From VXYL01 sp965199945 (lineage in GTDB: Bacteria; Pseudomonadota; Gammaproteobacteria; Pseudomonadales; Azotimanducaceae), in contig OZ241354.1 in NCBI GenBank assembly GCA_965199945.1, positions 3,286,001-3,350,000 of the forward strand: 64,000 nucleotides of DNA. The letters are read 5' to 3'. Shown one piece after another: positions 17,618 through 26,930 of this stretch (within the stretch, counting starts at the first letter, position 1; every line of letters begins with the position of its first letter). The notes below the pieces were generated by a model that saw nothing but the letters and a program-made list of their open reading frames with translations, searched no databases and had not been told where the DNA came from. Both the position numbers and the translations under genes were made by a program.

Positions 17618-18253
17618 ATGGAGGAATTGCGGGAGACCTTCCACGTTGAACATCCGCTCGCGACGGTCTGGCGCAGACTGACCATCTCCGAAGACGACGC
17701 GAGCTGTCGCATTCCCGGCTTTCCCAGCTTTGGCGGCGCCGGCGGCTGCCGAGCCACGGTGCTGTGTCGCCAACCGCAGCGCGAGTTGCTCGCCGTCAAG
17801 GAAGACCAGCCGTGCGCCGGTTCCAAAATACGCATCGAAACCGGCCCGGCCAATGCGTCGGGCTGGCCAACGCGGGTGACCGTGGCGCAATCCGAACTGC
17901 CGGTGCCGATGGCGGCAATGCCGGACGCCGTGCGCGCCCATTGGCACCGCATCGTTGCGGACTTCCGCCTCTACTTGGAGCGCGAGGTGGTCGCCCCGGT
18001 CGCCGCATGGGGCCCTGATCTCGGCGCCACGACCGAACAGACGCCCACCGGCTTAATGCTTGCGGAAGTCGCCGCCGACGGATTCGCGCACCGCTGCGGC
18101 ATGATCGCTGGCGACCTGCTGCTGGCGCTACGCGGCGTCCGCATCCACACCATCGGCGAGTTGTGGACCGTGCTGGCGCTCTCGCAAGCCGGCGAAGCGA
18201 CGACGGCCACATGGATTCGCGACCGCGTCCACTCGGCGACCGTTCCGCTGTAG
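17618..18253 (+). CDS. SRPBCC-like plus PDZ domain protein
   Basis: A 211-residue protein without a signal peptide. The N-terminal 125 residues begin like a lipid-transfer fold (EETFHVEHPLATVWRRL pattern) and end in a long helix. The last 75 residues form a PDZ domain: GLMLAEVAADGFAHRCGMIAGDLLLALRGVRI is the carboxylate-binding strand and the ligand loop. No protease domain is present, so the PDZ is probably an interaction module. The combination is unusual and I do not know a named family. It follows the enoyl-CoA hydratase gene by 31 bp and is convergent with the restriction gene. Confidence 0.65.
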   Translation: MEELRETFHVEHPLATVWRRLTISEDDASCRIPGFPSFGGAGGCRATVLCRQPQRELLAVKEDQPCAGSKIRIETGPANASGWPTRVTVAQSELPVPMAAMPDAVRAHWHRIVADFRLYLEREVVAPVAAWGPDLGATTEQTPTGLMLAEVAADGFAHRCGMIAGDLLLALRGVRIHTIGELWTVLALSQAGEATTATWIRDRVHSATVPL

Positions 18254-18291
18254 CCGGCTACTCGTGCCGCCCGAGCCATTCGCCTGACGGA

Positions 18292-19161
18292 CTATTCGCG
18301 CCAAATGCGAATTTCGTAGTCGAGCTCCGAAGCCGCCAGCCAGTCTCGAAGAACTGGCGAATCTTCCGCCCAAGCTCTACGACGGGTGCGCGACTGGAGC
18401 AAGGGCGCACCAACGACGTAGCGCTCGTCGTAGCGCTGGTAGAGCGTGTCGAAGAAGCCGTTGAAGTTGATGCGGCTATCGGAGGGCGGGAACTCCTCTA
18501 CCAACTGTCCGGCAGATCCTGGTTGCGTATCAACCAACGCCATGCCAACTGCTTCGTAGCGGCTCAAGTCGTCGCGTACTCCGAGCCGTCCGGTCATTTC
18601 CGCCATGGCGGCATGGAAGCGGACGAGCGCCTCGACCGGCAGCCCGTCGGCCGTCAACGCCGCGTCAGTTGCGGTGTGATGACCGGCGCGGTTCGCCCTG
18701 GCGACGAACAGGTAGCCGAACACCAACATTGGGTAGCCGATGTGGATGTTCGTACACTCCCCAATCGTCTCCTCCAGGCGGTTTGTGAGGTTCCTGAACG
18801 CACCCGTCATGCCTTTGCAGGAAATGGCGAGGACCGGCCCAATCCCCGCCTTCGTTGCCACGATGTCGACGTTCTTCGTCTTGAGGCCACCGAGTATCGT
18901 GGCCTCGGCGCTGCTCGCATCCTCCGGGGCGTACATCAAGCGATTTGTGCCCGGCACGACTCGCAGCGGCGGATGCGGACGGAGTTCGTCTGGCGCGAAG
19001 CCGCCCTCGAGGACGAGCCGCGCCGTCACATACTCGTGCAGTGGTTTGATGTGCTGTTGGCCTTGCGTCGGCCCGGCAAAGGTGGCGAAGCGTCTGAATG
19101 CCTCGGCTCGAGTCGGTGCGCCGCGGCGTTGGCTGCCTTCAGCTGGAACGTCGTTCGGCAT
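18292..19161 (-). CDS. candidate type II restriction endonuclease
   Basis: A 289-residue protein encoded just after an adenine methyltransferase. Its start overlaps the methyltransferase end by 23 bp, so the two are co-translated. A PD-(D/E)xK-like core is visible: D99 in KNVDIVATKAG, then 14 residues on, S114-C-K116 in LAISCKGMTG, preceded by helix LHEYVTARLVLEGG whose Glu43 may be the helix acid. The Glu of ExK is Ser here, a change tolerated in some restriction enzymes. The rest, including NIHIGYPMLVFGYLFVARANR, is hydrophobic core. No named REase family is recognised. The identification leans on gene context as much as on the motif. Confidence 0.65.
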   Translation of the reverse strand: MPNDVPAEGSQRRGAPTRAEAFRRFATFAGPTQGQQHIKPLHEYVTARLVLEGGFAPDELRPHPPLRVVPGTNRLMYAPEDASSAEATILGGLKTKNVDIVATKAGIGPVLAISCKGMTGAFRNLTNRLEETIGECTNIHIGYPMLVFGYLFVARANRAGHHTATDAALTADGLPVEALVRFHAAMAEMTGRLGVRDDLSRYEAVGMALVDTQPGSAGQLVEEFPPSDSRINFNGFFDTLYQRYDERYVVGAPLLQSRTRRRAWAEDSPVLRDWLAASELDYEIRIWRE

Positions 19162-20713
19162 AGTGTCTCCAAGAGCGCATCGTGAACACCGCCTCGTCTA
19201 AATCAGCGACAGGCCGGTTCATCTGCGCTCGACTGAGCGGAAGAATTACCCGGGCGGCCTCGCGCGGCTCCAGTTTGAGCAGGCCGCCGCCCAAGGCGTG
19301 GCCTTCGAGTTCGCAGCTGAGCTGGGTCAGCGGCGCCTGCCAAGTGTCGAGCAGCTGGCCAATCGCGACGGGGCGCCTCAGCCGAATGCCGTGCAGGGCG
19401 TTGGAGCAGGTGGCACGGGCAGCGTTCCGGACCAGGTTCGGTGACCGTCCGGCCATGTAGGCGAGGAAGAAATCCGGCACGCGCACGTCCGGCACCGAAT
19501 ACCAAGGCGTGCGGTTTCGGCACTTGTATCCCTGCCGCGCGCTCAGACCGGCGGCGCTGTCCAAGTAGCGCCGCACCGGTGCCGGCACGGTGGCCGCCTT
19601 GGGGATGCGGAGCAGCAGCATCGGCTCGTCCGCACGTCGCCAATGGGCCACGTTCGCCGCCGTCAGTTGCCTCTGCGGCAGCACCCTTGCGCTGCGCACG
19701 GTGGTTTGCAGAAGACCTTCCGGGATGCCCGCGCAACGGGATTCGGATGGCGTCATGTGAAAGAAGCCGTTGGCGCCGCTGACGTAGCCGAGGCCGATGT
19801 CCGCCAAGTCGCCAAAGCGGATCGGGGCTGACCCAGCCCACTTGCCCCGGCCGGCACCGGTCTCCGCTGCCGCCAAGCGCTGGCCGTCGGCGGCATTCGC
19901 CACCGCCAAATACGACGCCCGCGCCTTGGGCGGGAGCAGATAGGGGCGGAGGCGCCGACGCCATACGCCGCGCCATTCGGCGACATCGATGCGCGTGCAC
20001 GGGCGCGGCGGCGCATCTTGGCATCGGAGCGCATCCACGGCGGCGAAGTCGATGGCGTCCGTGGCGCCGCCGAAACCCTCTGCGAACAAGAGCCAGCAAT
20101 CTTCGGAGAGGCGCGGAAACAGCTTGCGGCGCACGGCGACGACGAAGACCTTGCGGAAGTTCGCAACCAGAAACTCCATGAGCGGGCCAGCGTAGGGGGC
20201 ATGCCCGATGGCTGCTGGCACGACGAACGCCATGCGCCCGCCCGGGCGCAGGAGGCTTGCCGCCACGACGAGGAAGGGCGCCCAAGAAGCCGACAAGCCC
20301 GAGAACGCGACGCCGATCTCCGAACACAGCGCCAAGGCGCGGCGGCGCACCGCGCCGTTGAACGTCTGGTAGCGAATGAACGGCGGATTGCCGGCCACGC
20401 AGTCGAACCGCTTGCCGTCCCGTCGCGCCCGTTCCGCCCACGCGAAGAACTCGTCGTTGGCAACAAGCGCTTGCGGCGCCCGCTGGCGCGCCGCACTCGT
20501 TGCCCGCGCATCCCGCTCCACGCCGACGCTGTTGCCGTGGTGGGCGAGGAATCGACCATCGCCGCAGGACGGGTCCAACAGCAAGTCGCCCGCTGTGCGC
20601 GCAGCGCAAGACACCAGCATGGCCGCCAGCCATTCTGGGGTGTAATAGGCGCCGTTTCGCTTCTGTGGCGCCGGCTCTTGCGCCGTTTGGAGGGCGGACG
20701 ACATCGGATCCAT
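19139..20713 (-). CDS. N6-adenine DNA methyltransferase (gamma/TaqI-Eco57I-like)
   Basis: A 524-residue modification methylase. Motif X is GAYYTPEWLAAMLV (21-34), motif I is LLLDPSCGDGRFL (about 44-56), and motif IV is GNPPFIRYQ (108-116). That order (X, I, IV) is the gamma class of amino-methyltransferases. The C-terminal half should hold the target-recognition domain (blocks such as GDLADIGLGYVSGANGFF). The frame extends to 20929, but ATG 20711-20713 gives MDPMSSALQTAQ, and a perfect TATAAT lies just upstream. With the REase gene it forms a compact restriction-modification operon, methylase first. The specificity cannot be read from the sequence. Confidence 0.85.
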   Translation of the reverse strand: MDPMSSALQTAQEPAPQKRNGAYYTPEWLAAMLVSCAARTAGDLLLDPSCGDGRFLAHHGNSVGVERDARATSAARQRAPQALVANDEFFAWAERARRDGKRFDCVAGNPPFIRYQTFNGAVRRRALALCSEIGVAFSGLSASWAPFLVVAASLLRPGGRMAFVVPAAIGHAPYAGPLMEFLVANFRKVFVVAVRRKLFPRLSEDCWLLFAEGFGGATDAIDFAAVDALRCQDAPPRPCTRIDVAEWRGVWRRRLRPYLLPPKARASYLAVANAADGQRLAAAETGAGRGKWAGSAPIRFGDLADIGLGYVSGANGFFHMTPSESRCAGIPEGLLQTTVRSARVLPQRQLTAANVAHWRRADEPMLLLRIPKAATVPAPVRRYLDSAAGLSARQGYKCRNRTPWYSVPDVRVPDFFLAYMAGRSPNLVRNAARATCSNALHGIRLRRPVAIGQLLDTWQAPLTQLSCELEGHALGGGLLKLEPREAARVILPLSRAQMNRPVADLDEAVFTMRSWRHYAERRSS

Positions 20714-20731
20714 CGCAAGAATGAAGGTCTG

Positions 20732-20737
20732 ATTATA
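20732..20737 (-). promoter_or_regulatory. probable -10 box of the restriction-modification operon
   Basis: On the minus strand this reads TATAAT, an exact sigma70 -10 element, 18 nt upstream of the methylase ATG. No good -35 is found at 16-18 bp spacing. Transcription would give a very short leader of about 12 nt without a clear Shine-Dalgarno. The surrounding 100 bp between the two divergent gene sets is the most AT-rich stretch nearby. Confidence 0.45.
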
Positions 20738-20810
20738 CGCACAGTATTCTTGTGTTCGGAGAATCGGTTGCGAGGTGCGCGCATCTGCTTCCGCGTTAAC
20801 ATGCTCGTCC

Positions 20811-23414
20811 ATGCATGTGCGATTCGGCTTGCACGCGGACGGCCTCGATCTTGGCGCCGCGACCGCTGTGGGCGAGACCACGGTTGGCCCGCGCGGGATG
20901 CTGCGGCTGCTGGAGAGCGATCTTGGCATTGCGTCGGTGGCGGCGCATCCCGCCGAAGACGTGGCGGCGTACCGCGAGTGCCTGGCCGAGTGCGACGACC
21001 TGACGCGCTTCTACCACCGCTCCTTCGCGGTCGATCCCGTGGGCACGGCGCGAACGCTCTTGGATTGGCGGCGGGAGTGGCATCTGCACGGCTGGGACGG
21101 TTCTTTCCCGCCGCAGACGTCGCTGCGGTTGGCGGATGTGGCGGCGGTGGAAGCCGTCGCTGCGGGCCGGGTTGCGCCTTCGCCCGGGCAACGTCTGCGG
21201 CGCATCCTGCAAGCGCAGCGTACAAGACGCACGCAAATCGTCACGTTGCAGTTGCTGGACGATCCACGCGACCTGCCGCTGCTTTGGCGGCAATTGGCGG
21301 AGCGTCTGGGCGGTCGGCCGCTTCCCGAGGCCACGCCCGCGGCGGCGCCGGAGACCGATCTCGGCAAGTTGCAGGCGTTGCTCGGAGGCGAAGCTCCGCA
21401 GCCCTTGCGCGGCGACGGCTCGCTGGTGGTTGTTCGGGCGCTGTCCCGGGACGTGACGGCACAGGCGGTTGCCGAAGTCGTGCGGCAGCGAAGGGATGGG
21501 AGTGCGGTGGTCATCGCCACCCGCGACGGCATCGTCCTCGACAACGCCTTCGAGCGCGTCGGCCTGCCGCGCGCCGGGTTCCAGCACTACTCGCCTTTCC
21601 GCGCCGCCGGCCAGGTGTTGAAGCTGGCCTTGGCGCTGGTTTGGGAGCCGTTGGATCCGCACCGCCTGCTGCAATTCCTCATCCATCCGGTGGGGCCGCT
21701 TGGGTGGAAGGCGCGAACGCGGCTGGCGGAAGCGGTGGCTTCGGAACCGGGCATCGGCGGCCCGGCGTGGCAGAGGGCGCTCGAGGCAATCGACGAAGGC
21801 CGGGACGAAGTGGCGTTCTGGACGATGCCGGCCCGCCATCCGGTGCGGGAAGGCGCGCCGGTGGACGTGCTGCGCGAACGCGCCATGCGTTGCGCCGCGT
21901 GGCTGGGGCGGCGGATGAGAGCGCCGGGGACGGACGAATCGGCCGCCGTCTATCGCGCCGCGCTTAGCCAAGCGGAGGCATTTGCCAGCGCTGTCGGACG
22001 TCTCGATGTCGAGCGCGTCTCCAAGATCGAAGTGGATCGGCTGGTGGATGAAGCAACGCGCTCGCTGCCGGACGACAGCACCTTTGCCGAAGCGGGCCAT
22101 GCGGCGGCAGTGGCCCATCCCGGCAACGTCGTGGCGCCGGTGGACGACGTGTTGTGGTGGGACATCGCCCCGCTGCGCCTGAATCTAACGCCCGCGTTCT
22201 CTCCCGCCGAGCAGCGCGAACTGGCGGCAGCGGGCGTTCGCCTGCCGACGCCGGAGCAGACCATTGCCGCCGCCGCTCGCGCCTGGCAGCGGCCGGTCTT
22301 CAACTGCCGCCGGCGCCTGGTGCTGGTGGTTCACGACGAAGACGAAGGCCGCCATCCGCTGTGGGCGCGAATCGCCGAACAAATGCACGGTTGGCGTGAA
22401 GCGCCGCTCGACGACGCGCTGCTGCACGGCGAAGCGAACGCCGCCCAAGTGCTGCGGCTCTCCCTCGCGCCGTTGCCGTTGCAGAAGCTGCCGGGCAAGC
22501 GGCGCTGGTGGAACCTGGCAAGGTCGATTCCGGCGCGGGAGGTGGAGTCCTATTCCAGTCTCTCCAAGGCGTACTACTACCCGCACCAATGGGTGCTGAA
22601 CTACCACGCCAGACTGCGCGGCAGCCGGATCGCAGGCGTTTCAGACGGGCCCCTGCTTTACGGCAGCTTGGCGCATCGCCTGTTCGAGCGGTTCTTCGAC
22701 GACTACCCGAATTGGCAGGCGCTCGGGGAGGACGACGTAGACGGCTGGCTGCGCCGCGTAATCGCCGACCTAATCGAGAAGGAAGGCGCAGTGCTGTTGG
22801 AATACGGGCGCGGCGTGGATCGGCAGCGCGTGGAAACCACCTTGGAGGAGACGCTGCATCGGCTGCTCGCGCACTTGCGCGACGCCAATGTGCAGGAAGT
22901 GTTCTCCGAACATCCCGTAGCGCGGGAGATTCCAGACGGCCAGTTGCAGGGCAGCGTGGACTTGCTGCTGGTTGCCGAAGACGGCGCCCGCGCGGTGCTC
23001 GACGCGAAGTGGGGCAGCCAGCCGTTTCGCGAAGCTGAAATCAAGGAAGGCCGGCATTTGCAGTTGGCCATCTACGGTTTCGCGTTGAGCGCCAACGACT
23101 GGCCTTCGTCCGGCTACTACATCGTCACCACCGGCAACGTGCTCGCGCCGAGCGCGGATTTCTTCCCTCGCGCGCGAAGCGCCGGCGATGCCGATAGCGC
23201 CAGCGGCCCCGATAGCGCCGAGACGGTTTGGAACAAGAGTCTCGTCACCCGCGCTTGGCGACAGAAGCAGCTAGCGCAAGGCGTGATCGAGGTGAATGCC
23301 GGCGCCGAGCCGGATGACCAATCGCAGCCGCCAGCCGACGGGTTGGAAACCCGCGTCGACCCGGATCGCTTCGACGACTTCGCATGGCTCACCGGCGTCG
23401 TGCCTTCGCAATGA
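20811..23414 (+). CDS. AddB/RecB-like PD-(D/E)xK nuclease protein
   Basis: An 867-residue protein whose last 170 residues carry the RecB-type nuclease: LYGSLAHRLFERFFDDY supplies the helix His, and GSVDLLLVAEDG...VLDAKWG supplies the metal Asp and the D-x-K pair (about residues 713-736). The first 600 residues are helical and resemble an inactivated helicase scaffold as in AddB; no Walker A is seen. The opening FGLHADG and TTVGPRGMLRLLE are distinctive. ATG 20811 (MHVRFGLH) is chosen; the stop overlaps the helicase start (ATGA). The pair should process DNA ends, either as an AddAB-type repair enzyme or as a defence nuclease. It is divergent from the restriction-modification operon. Confidence 0.75.
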   Translation: MHVRFGLHADGLDLGAATAVGETTVGPRGMLRLLESDLGIASVAAHPAEDVAAYRECLAECDDLTRFYHRSFAVDPVGTARTLLDWRREWHLHGWDGSFPPQTSLRLADVAAVEAVAAGRVAPSPGQRLRRILQAQRTRRTQIVTLQLLDDPRDLPLLWRQLAERLGGRPLPEATPAAAPETDLGKLQALLGGEAPQPLRGDGSLVVVRALSRDVTAQAVAEVVRQRRDGSAVVIATRDGIVLDNAFERVGLPRAGFQHYSPFRAAGQVLKLALALVWEPLDPHRLLQFLIHPVGPLGWKARTRLAEAVASEPGIGGPAWQRALEAIDEGRDEVAFWTMPARHPVREGAPVDVLRERAMRCAAWLGRRMRAPGTDESAAVYRAALSQAEAFASAVGRLDVERVSKIEVDRLVDEATRSLPDDSTFAEAGHAAAVAHPGNVVAPVDDVLWWDIAPLRLNLTPAFSPAEQRELAAAGVRLPTPEQTIAAAARAWQRPVFNCRRRLVLVVHDEDEGRHPLWARIAEQMHGWREAPLDDALLHGEANAAQVLRLSLAPLPLQKLPGKRRWWNLARSIPAREVESYSSLSKAYYYPHQWVLNYHARLRGSRIAGVSDGPLLYGSLAHRLFERFFDDYPNWQALGEDDVDGWLRRVIADLIEKEGAVLLEYGRGVDRQRVETTLEETLHRLLAHLRDANVQEVFSEHPVAREIPDGQLQGSVDLLLVAEDGARAVLDAKWGSQPFREAEIKEGRHLQLAIYGFALSANDWPSSGYYIVTTGNVLAPSADFFPRARSAGDADSASGPDSAETVWNKSLVTRAWRQKQLAQGVIEVNAGAEPDDQSQPPADGLETRVDPDRFDDFAWLTGVVPSQ

Positions 23415-26400
23415 ACGACGCGCCTGCCCCAGCGGACTGGAATCACGTCACCTTCATCAGCGCTGGCGCCGGCAGCGGCAAGACGTATCGGCTCACGGAA
23501 GAGCTTGAGCAAGCGCTGCTCACCGGCGATGCCACGCCGGCCGGCATCATCGGCACCACCTTCACCGTCAAGGCCGCAACCGAACTGCGCGAGCGGGTGC
23601 GCGATCGCCTGCTTGCGAACGGCCATCTGGAGTTGGCGGAGCGCAGCGCCGAATCGCTCATCGGCACCATGCACAGCGTCTGCGAACGGCTGCTCAAGCG
23701 CTTCGCCTTCGAGCTGGGCCTGTCGCCGCAGCTGAACGTGATGAGCCTTGAAGACGGCACGCGGTTCTTCAACCAGGCGCTCGATCAAGAGTTGGATCTG
23801 TCGCGTGTGCGAATGATGAACGCGCTCTCCTATCGCCTGGGACTGGTGGAACGAAACGATCCGCAGTGGCAATCCACCGTGAAGACAATCGTCGACATCG
23901 CCCGCGAAAACGACATCGGCGCGGACGAATTGCGCGGCATGGCGAAGAGCAACGCCGACGACTTGCTGGCTTTCTTCGGCGAGCCGCTGGAGACCGACCC
24001 AACCGACGAACTGAAGCGCCATGTCGCGGAAGCCATCGAGATGCCGAAGGACGGCACGAAGAAAACCGAGGAATACCGCGCACTGCTCGCGGAATCCCAA
24101 GCCTCCTTGCAGCGCGACAATTGCCCGTGGCAGATTTGGATGCGCTTGGCGACGCAACAAGGCGCCAAGAAATCGTCCGCGCATTGGGCGCCTGTCGCGC
24201 AGACTGCCGTGCTCTACGAGCGGCACCCGAAGTTCCAAGAAGCCTTGCGCGCGTTCACCCACGGCGTCTTCGAGACCGCCGCCGACTGCATGAGGCGTTT
24301 CACCCAGTTGAAGACCGACCACGGCCTGATCGACTTCGCCGACATGGAACAGCTGACCCTGCACGCGCTGGACGACGAGACCGTGCGCGCCCGCCTTGCA
24401 GACGAAGTGGAGCTGCTCCTGGTGGACGAGTTCCAGGACACCAATCCCATGCAGTTGGCGCTGTTCCTGAAACTCGCCGCGCTAGCCAATCGCGTCATCT
24501 TCGTCGGCGACGTGAAGCAAGCCGTCTACGAGTTTCGCGGCTGCGACCCGATGCTTGTCTTCGCTACCCTCGAAGGACTTGCCGCCGGCAATGCGGAGCG
24601 GGACGTGCTGCGCCGGAACTGGCGCTCCCAGGCCAACTTGCTGCACTACCTGAACGAACTCTTCGCCGCCAACTTCGGCAACGACCCGAAACAGCCCATC
24701 GAGCGGAATGCCGTCGCGCTGGAAGCACAGCGCGGCGCATTGCCCGGCGCCGCCGTCGTCACTTGGCAGCTCGGCGCGAAAAACATCGCCGAATGCGCGC
24801 AGCTGGTCGCCGACGGCGTGGCGCGACTGGTGGCCGATGGCGAACTCGTCACCGATCCGGTATCCGGCAACGAACGCCCGGTGGACTACGGCGACATCGC
24901 CGTGCTGGCGCGCACCAACGACCATGTTGAGCAGATCGCCCAAGCGCTGCGTGGCCGGCAACTGCCGATGAAGATGACGCTGCTAGGCCTGCTGACGACG
25001 GCGGAGATCACGCTGGCCAGGAGTTGTCTGCGCCGCGTTGCCGACAGCGCCGACACGTTGGCCAGCGCGGAGATACGGGCGTTGGCCGACGGCGAGCAAC
25101 CGGAGCAATGGCTGGAAGACCGCCTGCGTTGGCTGGAAGAAGGCAAAGAGGCCATCGCCTGGGGCGAAGACGACCATCCCATCATTCGGCGCTTGAGCGA
25201 GTTGCGCGACGATAGCGCCCTGCGTTCGCCCGTGGAGATCGTCGCCCGGGTGCTGAACGAAGTAGACATCCGCCGCATCGTCGCCGCTTGGGGGCCAGAC
25301 GACATCCGCGCCGCCCAAAGACAAAAGAACCTGGACGCCTTCCTTGACTTGGCCGTGGAGTACGAAAAGCACGCCGCCTCTCACCACGACCCAGGCACGC
25401 TGAGCGGATTCCTGCTCTGGCTGGAACACCCGAGCTCGCCGGACTTGGATTTGCAACCGGTCGTGACCAGCGGCAATGCCGTCCATGTGCTCACCTACCA
25501 CCGCGCCAAGGGCTTGGAGTGGCCGGTGGTGATCTGCACGGACTTCGACTACCGCGAGACGCGCTTGCCGGTGTGGGACACGCGCATCGAACTGACCAGC
25601 GATTTCGACATCGCCGCACCGCTCGCGCATCGCCAACTTCGCTACTGGCCCAACGTGTTCGGCAACCGCAAGAGCGGCCTGCCGGCGTTGGACGCCGTCG
25701 TCGATTCCGAGGAAGGGCAGCGCTGCGCAGAAGGGCGTCTAGCGGAGCAGTTGCGCCTCGCCTACGTCGGCACGACCCGCGCCCGAGACCGCTTGATGAT
25801 CGCCCTGCCGAGCAAGACCGCCGCGCGCGGCCCAGGCAAGGGAGTGTGGATGCAGAGCTTCATGCAGGACTTCGCCATCCCCTCGGGCGACAGCGGCGAA
25901 ACGACGCTCCCCGGCGACATCGCCATCCCAACCCGCGTAGAGAAAATCGACGCGGCCCGTGCGAATCCGGCAACGATCGCCTACCAACCGCGCTGGTTCG
26001 AGCAACGAGACCGCCGTGTGCAGACTCGCCGCTTCCTGTCGCCATCGTCCTTGCCGCCAGTTGCCGCCGAGGTCGGCCAGATCATCGATTTCGGCGAACG
26101 CATCCCCCTGCTCGGCAAGGAGATGACGGACGTCGGCACCGGCCTCCACGCCGTCATCGCCGCAGAGCTCGTCAACCCGCTCGCAGCGCAAGAAGGCGTC
26201 GCCCGCGCCAAGGAAATCCTCGCCAGCCACCAAGTCGACGGCCACCTGACCGCCACCGATGCCCTAGCCGCCGCACGCCGATTCCAGCAAGCCCTTGAGC
26301 AGCACTTCGCGCCCTCCCGCATCGAAGTGGAAACGCCCCTCCACCACGAACTCGACGACGGCCGAGCTGTACGCGGCCTGGTGGACCTGCTGGCCGAGAC

Positions 26401-26593
26401 CGACGCCGGCTGGCTCATCATCGACCACAAGTCCTCGCCGCAGCGCAAATCCACTTGGCAAGAGGAAGCGCTGAAGCACAGTGGCCAACTCGACGCCTAC
26501 CGCAAGGCGCTGGAAGCGGCCGGGCGCAAAGTGGCAGGCTGCTACATCCACTTTGCCGTGACTGGGGGGCTGGTGGAGGTGAAGTTGGGCTAG
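23411..26593 (+). CDS. AddA-like UvrD-family helicase with C-terminal nuclease
   Basis: A 1060-residue SF1A helicase. Walker A is ISAGAGSGKT (residues 16-25), motif II is LLVDEFQDTN (near 336), motif III is GDVKQAVYEFRG, motif IV is RRNWRS, and motif VI is LAYVGTTRARDRL. The C-terminus has its own RecB-type nuclease, GLVDLLAETDAGWLIIDHKSS (about 989-1006). Helicase plus two nucleases in two subunits is the AddAB plan for resecting double-strand ends. Both subunits are shorter than classical AddAB. The start ATG overlaps the preceding TGA. Its position among defence genes and next to no repair genes leaves open whether it is housekeeping. Confidence 0.85.
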   Translation: MNDAPAPADWNHVTFISAGAGSGKTYRLTEELEQALLTGDATPAGIIGTTFTVKAATELRERVRDRLLANGHLELAERSAESLIGTMHSVCERLLKRFAFELGLSPQLNVMSLEDGTRFFNQALDQELDLSRVRMMNALSYRLGLVERNDPQWQSTVKTIVDIARENDIGADELRGMAKSNADDLLAFFGEPLETDPTDELKRHVAEAIEMPKDGTKKTEEYRALLAESQASLQRDNCPWQIWMRLATQQGAKKSSAHWAPVAQTAVLYERHPKFQEALRAFTHGVFETAADCMRRFTQLKTDHGLIDFADMEQLTLHALDDETVRARLADEVELLLVDEFQDTNPMQLALFLKLAALANRVIFVGDVKQAVYEFRGCDPMLVFATLEGLAAGNAERDVLRRNWRSQANLLHYLNELFAANFGNDPKQPIERNAVALEAQRGALPGAAVVTWQLGAKNIAECAQLVADGVARLVADGELVTDPVSGNERPVDYGDIAVLARTNDHVEQIAQALRGRQLPMKMTLLGLLTTAEITLARSCLRRVADSADTLASAEIRALADGEQPEQWLEDRLRWLEEGKEAIAWGEDDHPIIRRLSELRDDSALRSPVEIVARVLNEVDIRRIVAAWGPDDIRAAQRQKNLDAFLDLAVEYEKHAASHHDPGTLSGFLLWLEHPSSPDLDLQPVVTSGNAVHVLTYHRAKGLEWPVVICTDFDYRETRLPVWDTRIELTSDFDIAAPLAHRQLRYWPNVFGNRKSGLPALDAVVDSEEGQRCAEGRLAEQLRLAYVGTTRARDRLMIALPSKTAARGPGKGVWMQSFMQDFAIPSGDSGETTLPGDIAIPTRVEKIDAARANPATIAYQPRWFEQRDRRVQTRRFLSPSSLPPVAAEVGQIIDFGERIPLLGKEMTDVGTGLHAVIAAELVNPLAAQEGVARAKEILASHQVDGHLTATDALAAARRFQQALEQHFAPSRIEVETPLHHELDDGRAVRGLVDLLAETDAGWLIIDHKSSPQRKSTWQEEALKHSGQLDAYRKALEAAGRKVAGCYIHFAVTGGLVEVKLG

Positions 26594-26930
26594 AGGCGCG
26601 TGCGGTGCCGTAGCTGCGTCCTCGGAGGGCACCTACGGTACGGTCGCCATCCTTCAGCCGCCCTTGGGGAGTCGGTGCCGTAGAGAATGGCTGGTGTCCG
26701 TGACGTGCATGGGACCAAGGCGCGGGGCGTGGCGGGATTTCCAGTACCGCCCATTGCTCCTCTCTGAGGTGCGATTCAATCATAAGTCGTTATTTTAATT
26801 GACTTTGTGTGCCCCGCGTGAGTCCGATCACCCCAAACGGCGTCGCCGCTTGACCTGGCCAAGAGATGCGTTAAGGTTGCCGCATCGATTCGCGCTGGGC
26901 CTGATGCTTGGCAGCTTGGAGCCACCATCC
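26594..26930. other. intergenic before the ABC-3C operon
   Basis: A 337-bp gap. The first half is GC-rich with the words GTGCCGTAG and CACCTACGG repeated (26606-26680) and able to pair, perhaps a terminator for the helicase operon, though no T-run follows. A clearly AT-rich block at 26778-26806 (TTATTTTAATTGACTTTG) could hold the promoter of the three-gene ABC-3C operon, with TTGACT as a -35; I do not find a matching -10. No gene is seen. Confidence 0.45.
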
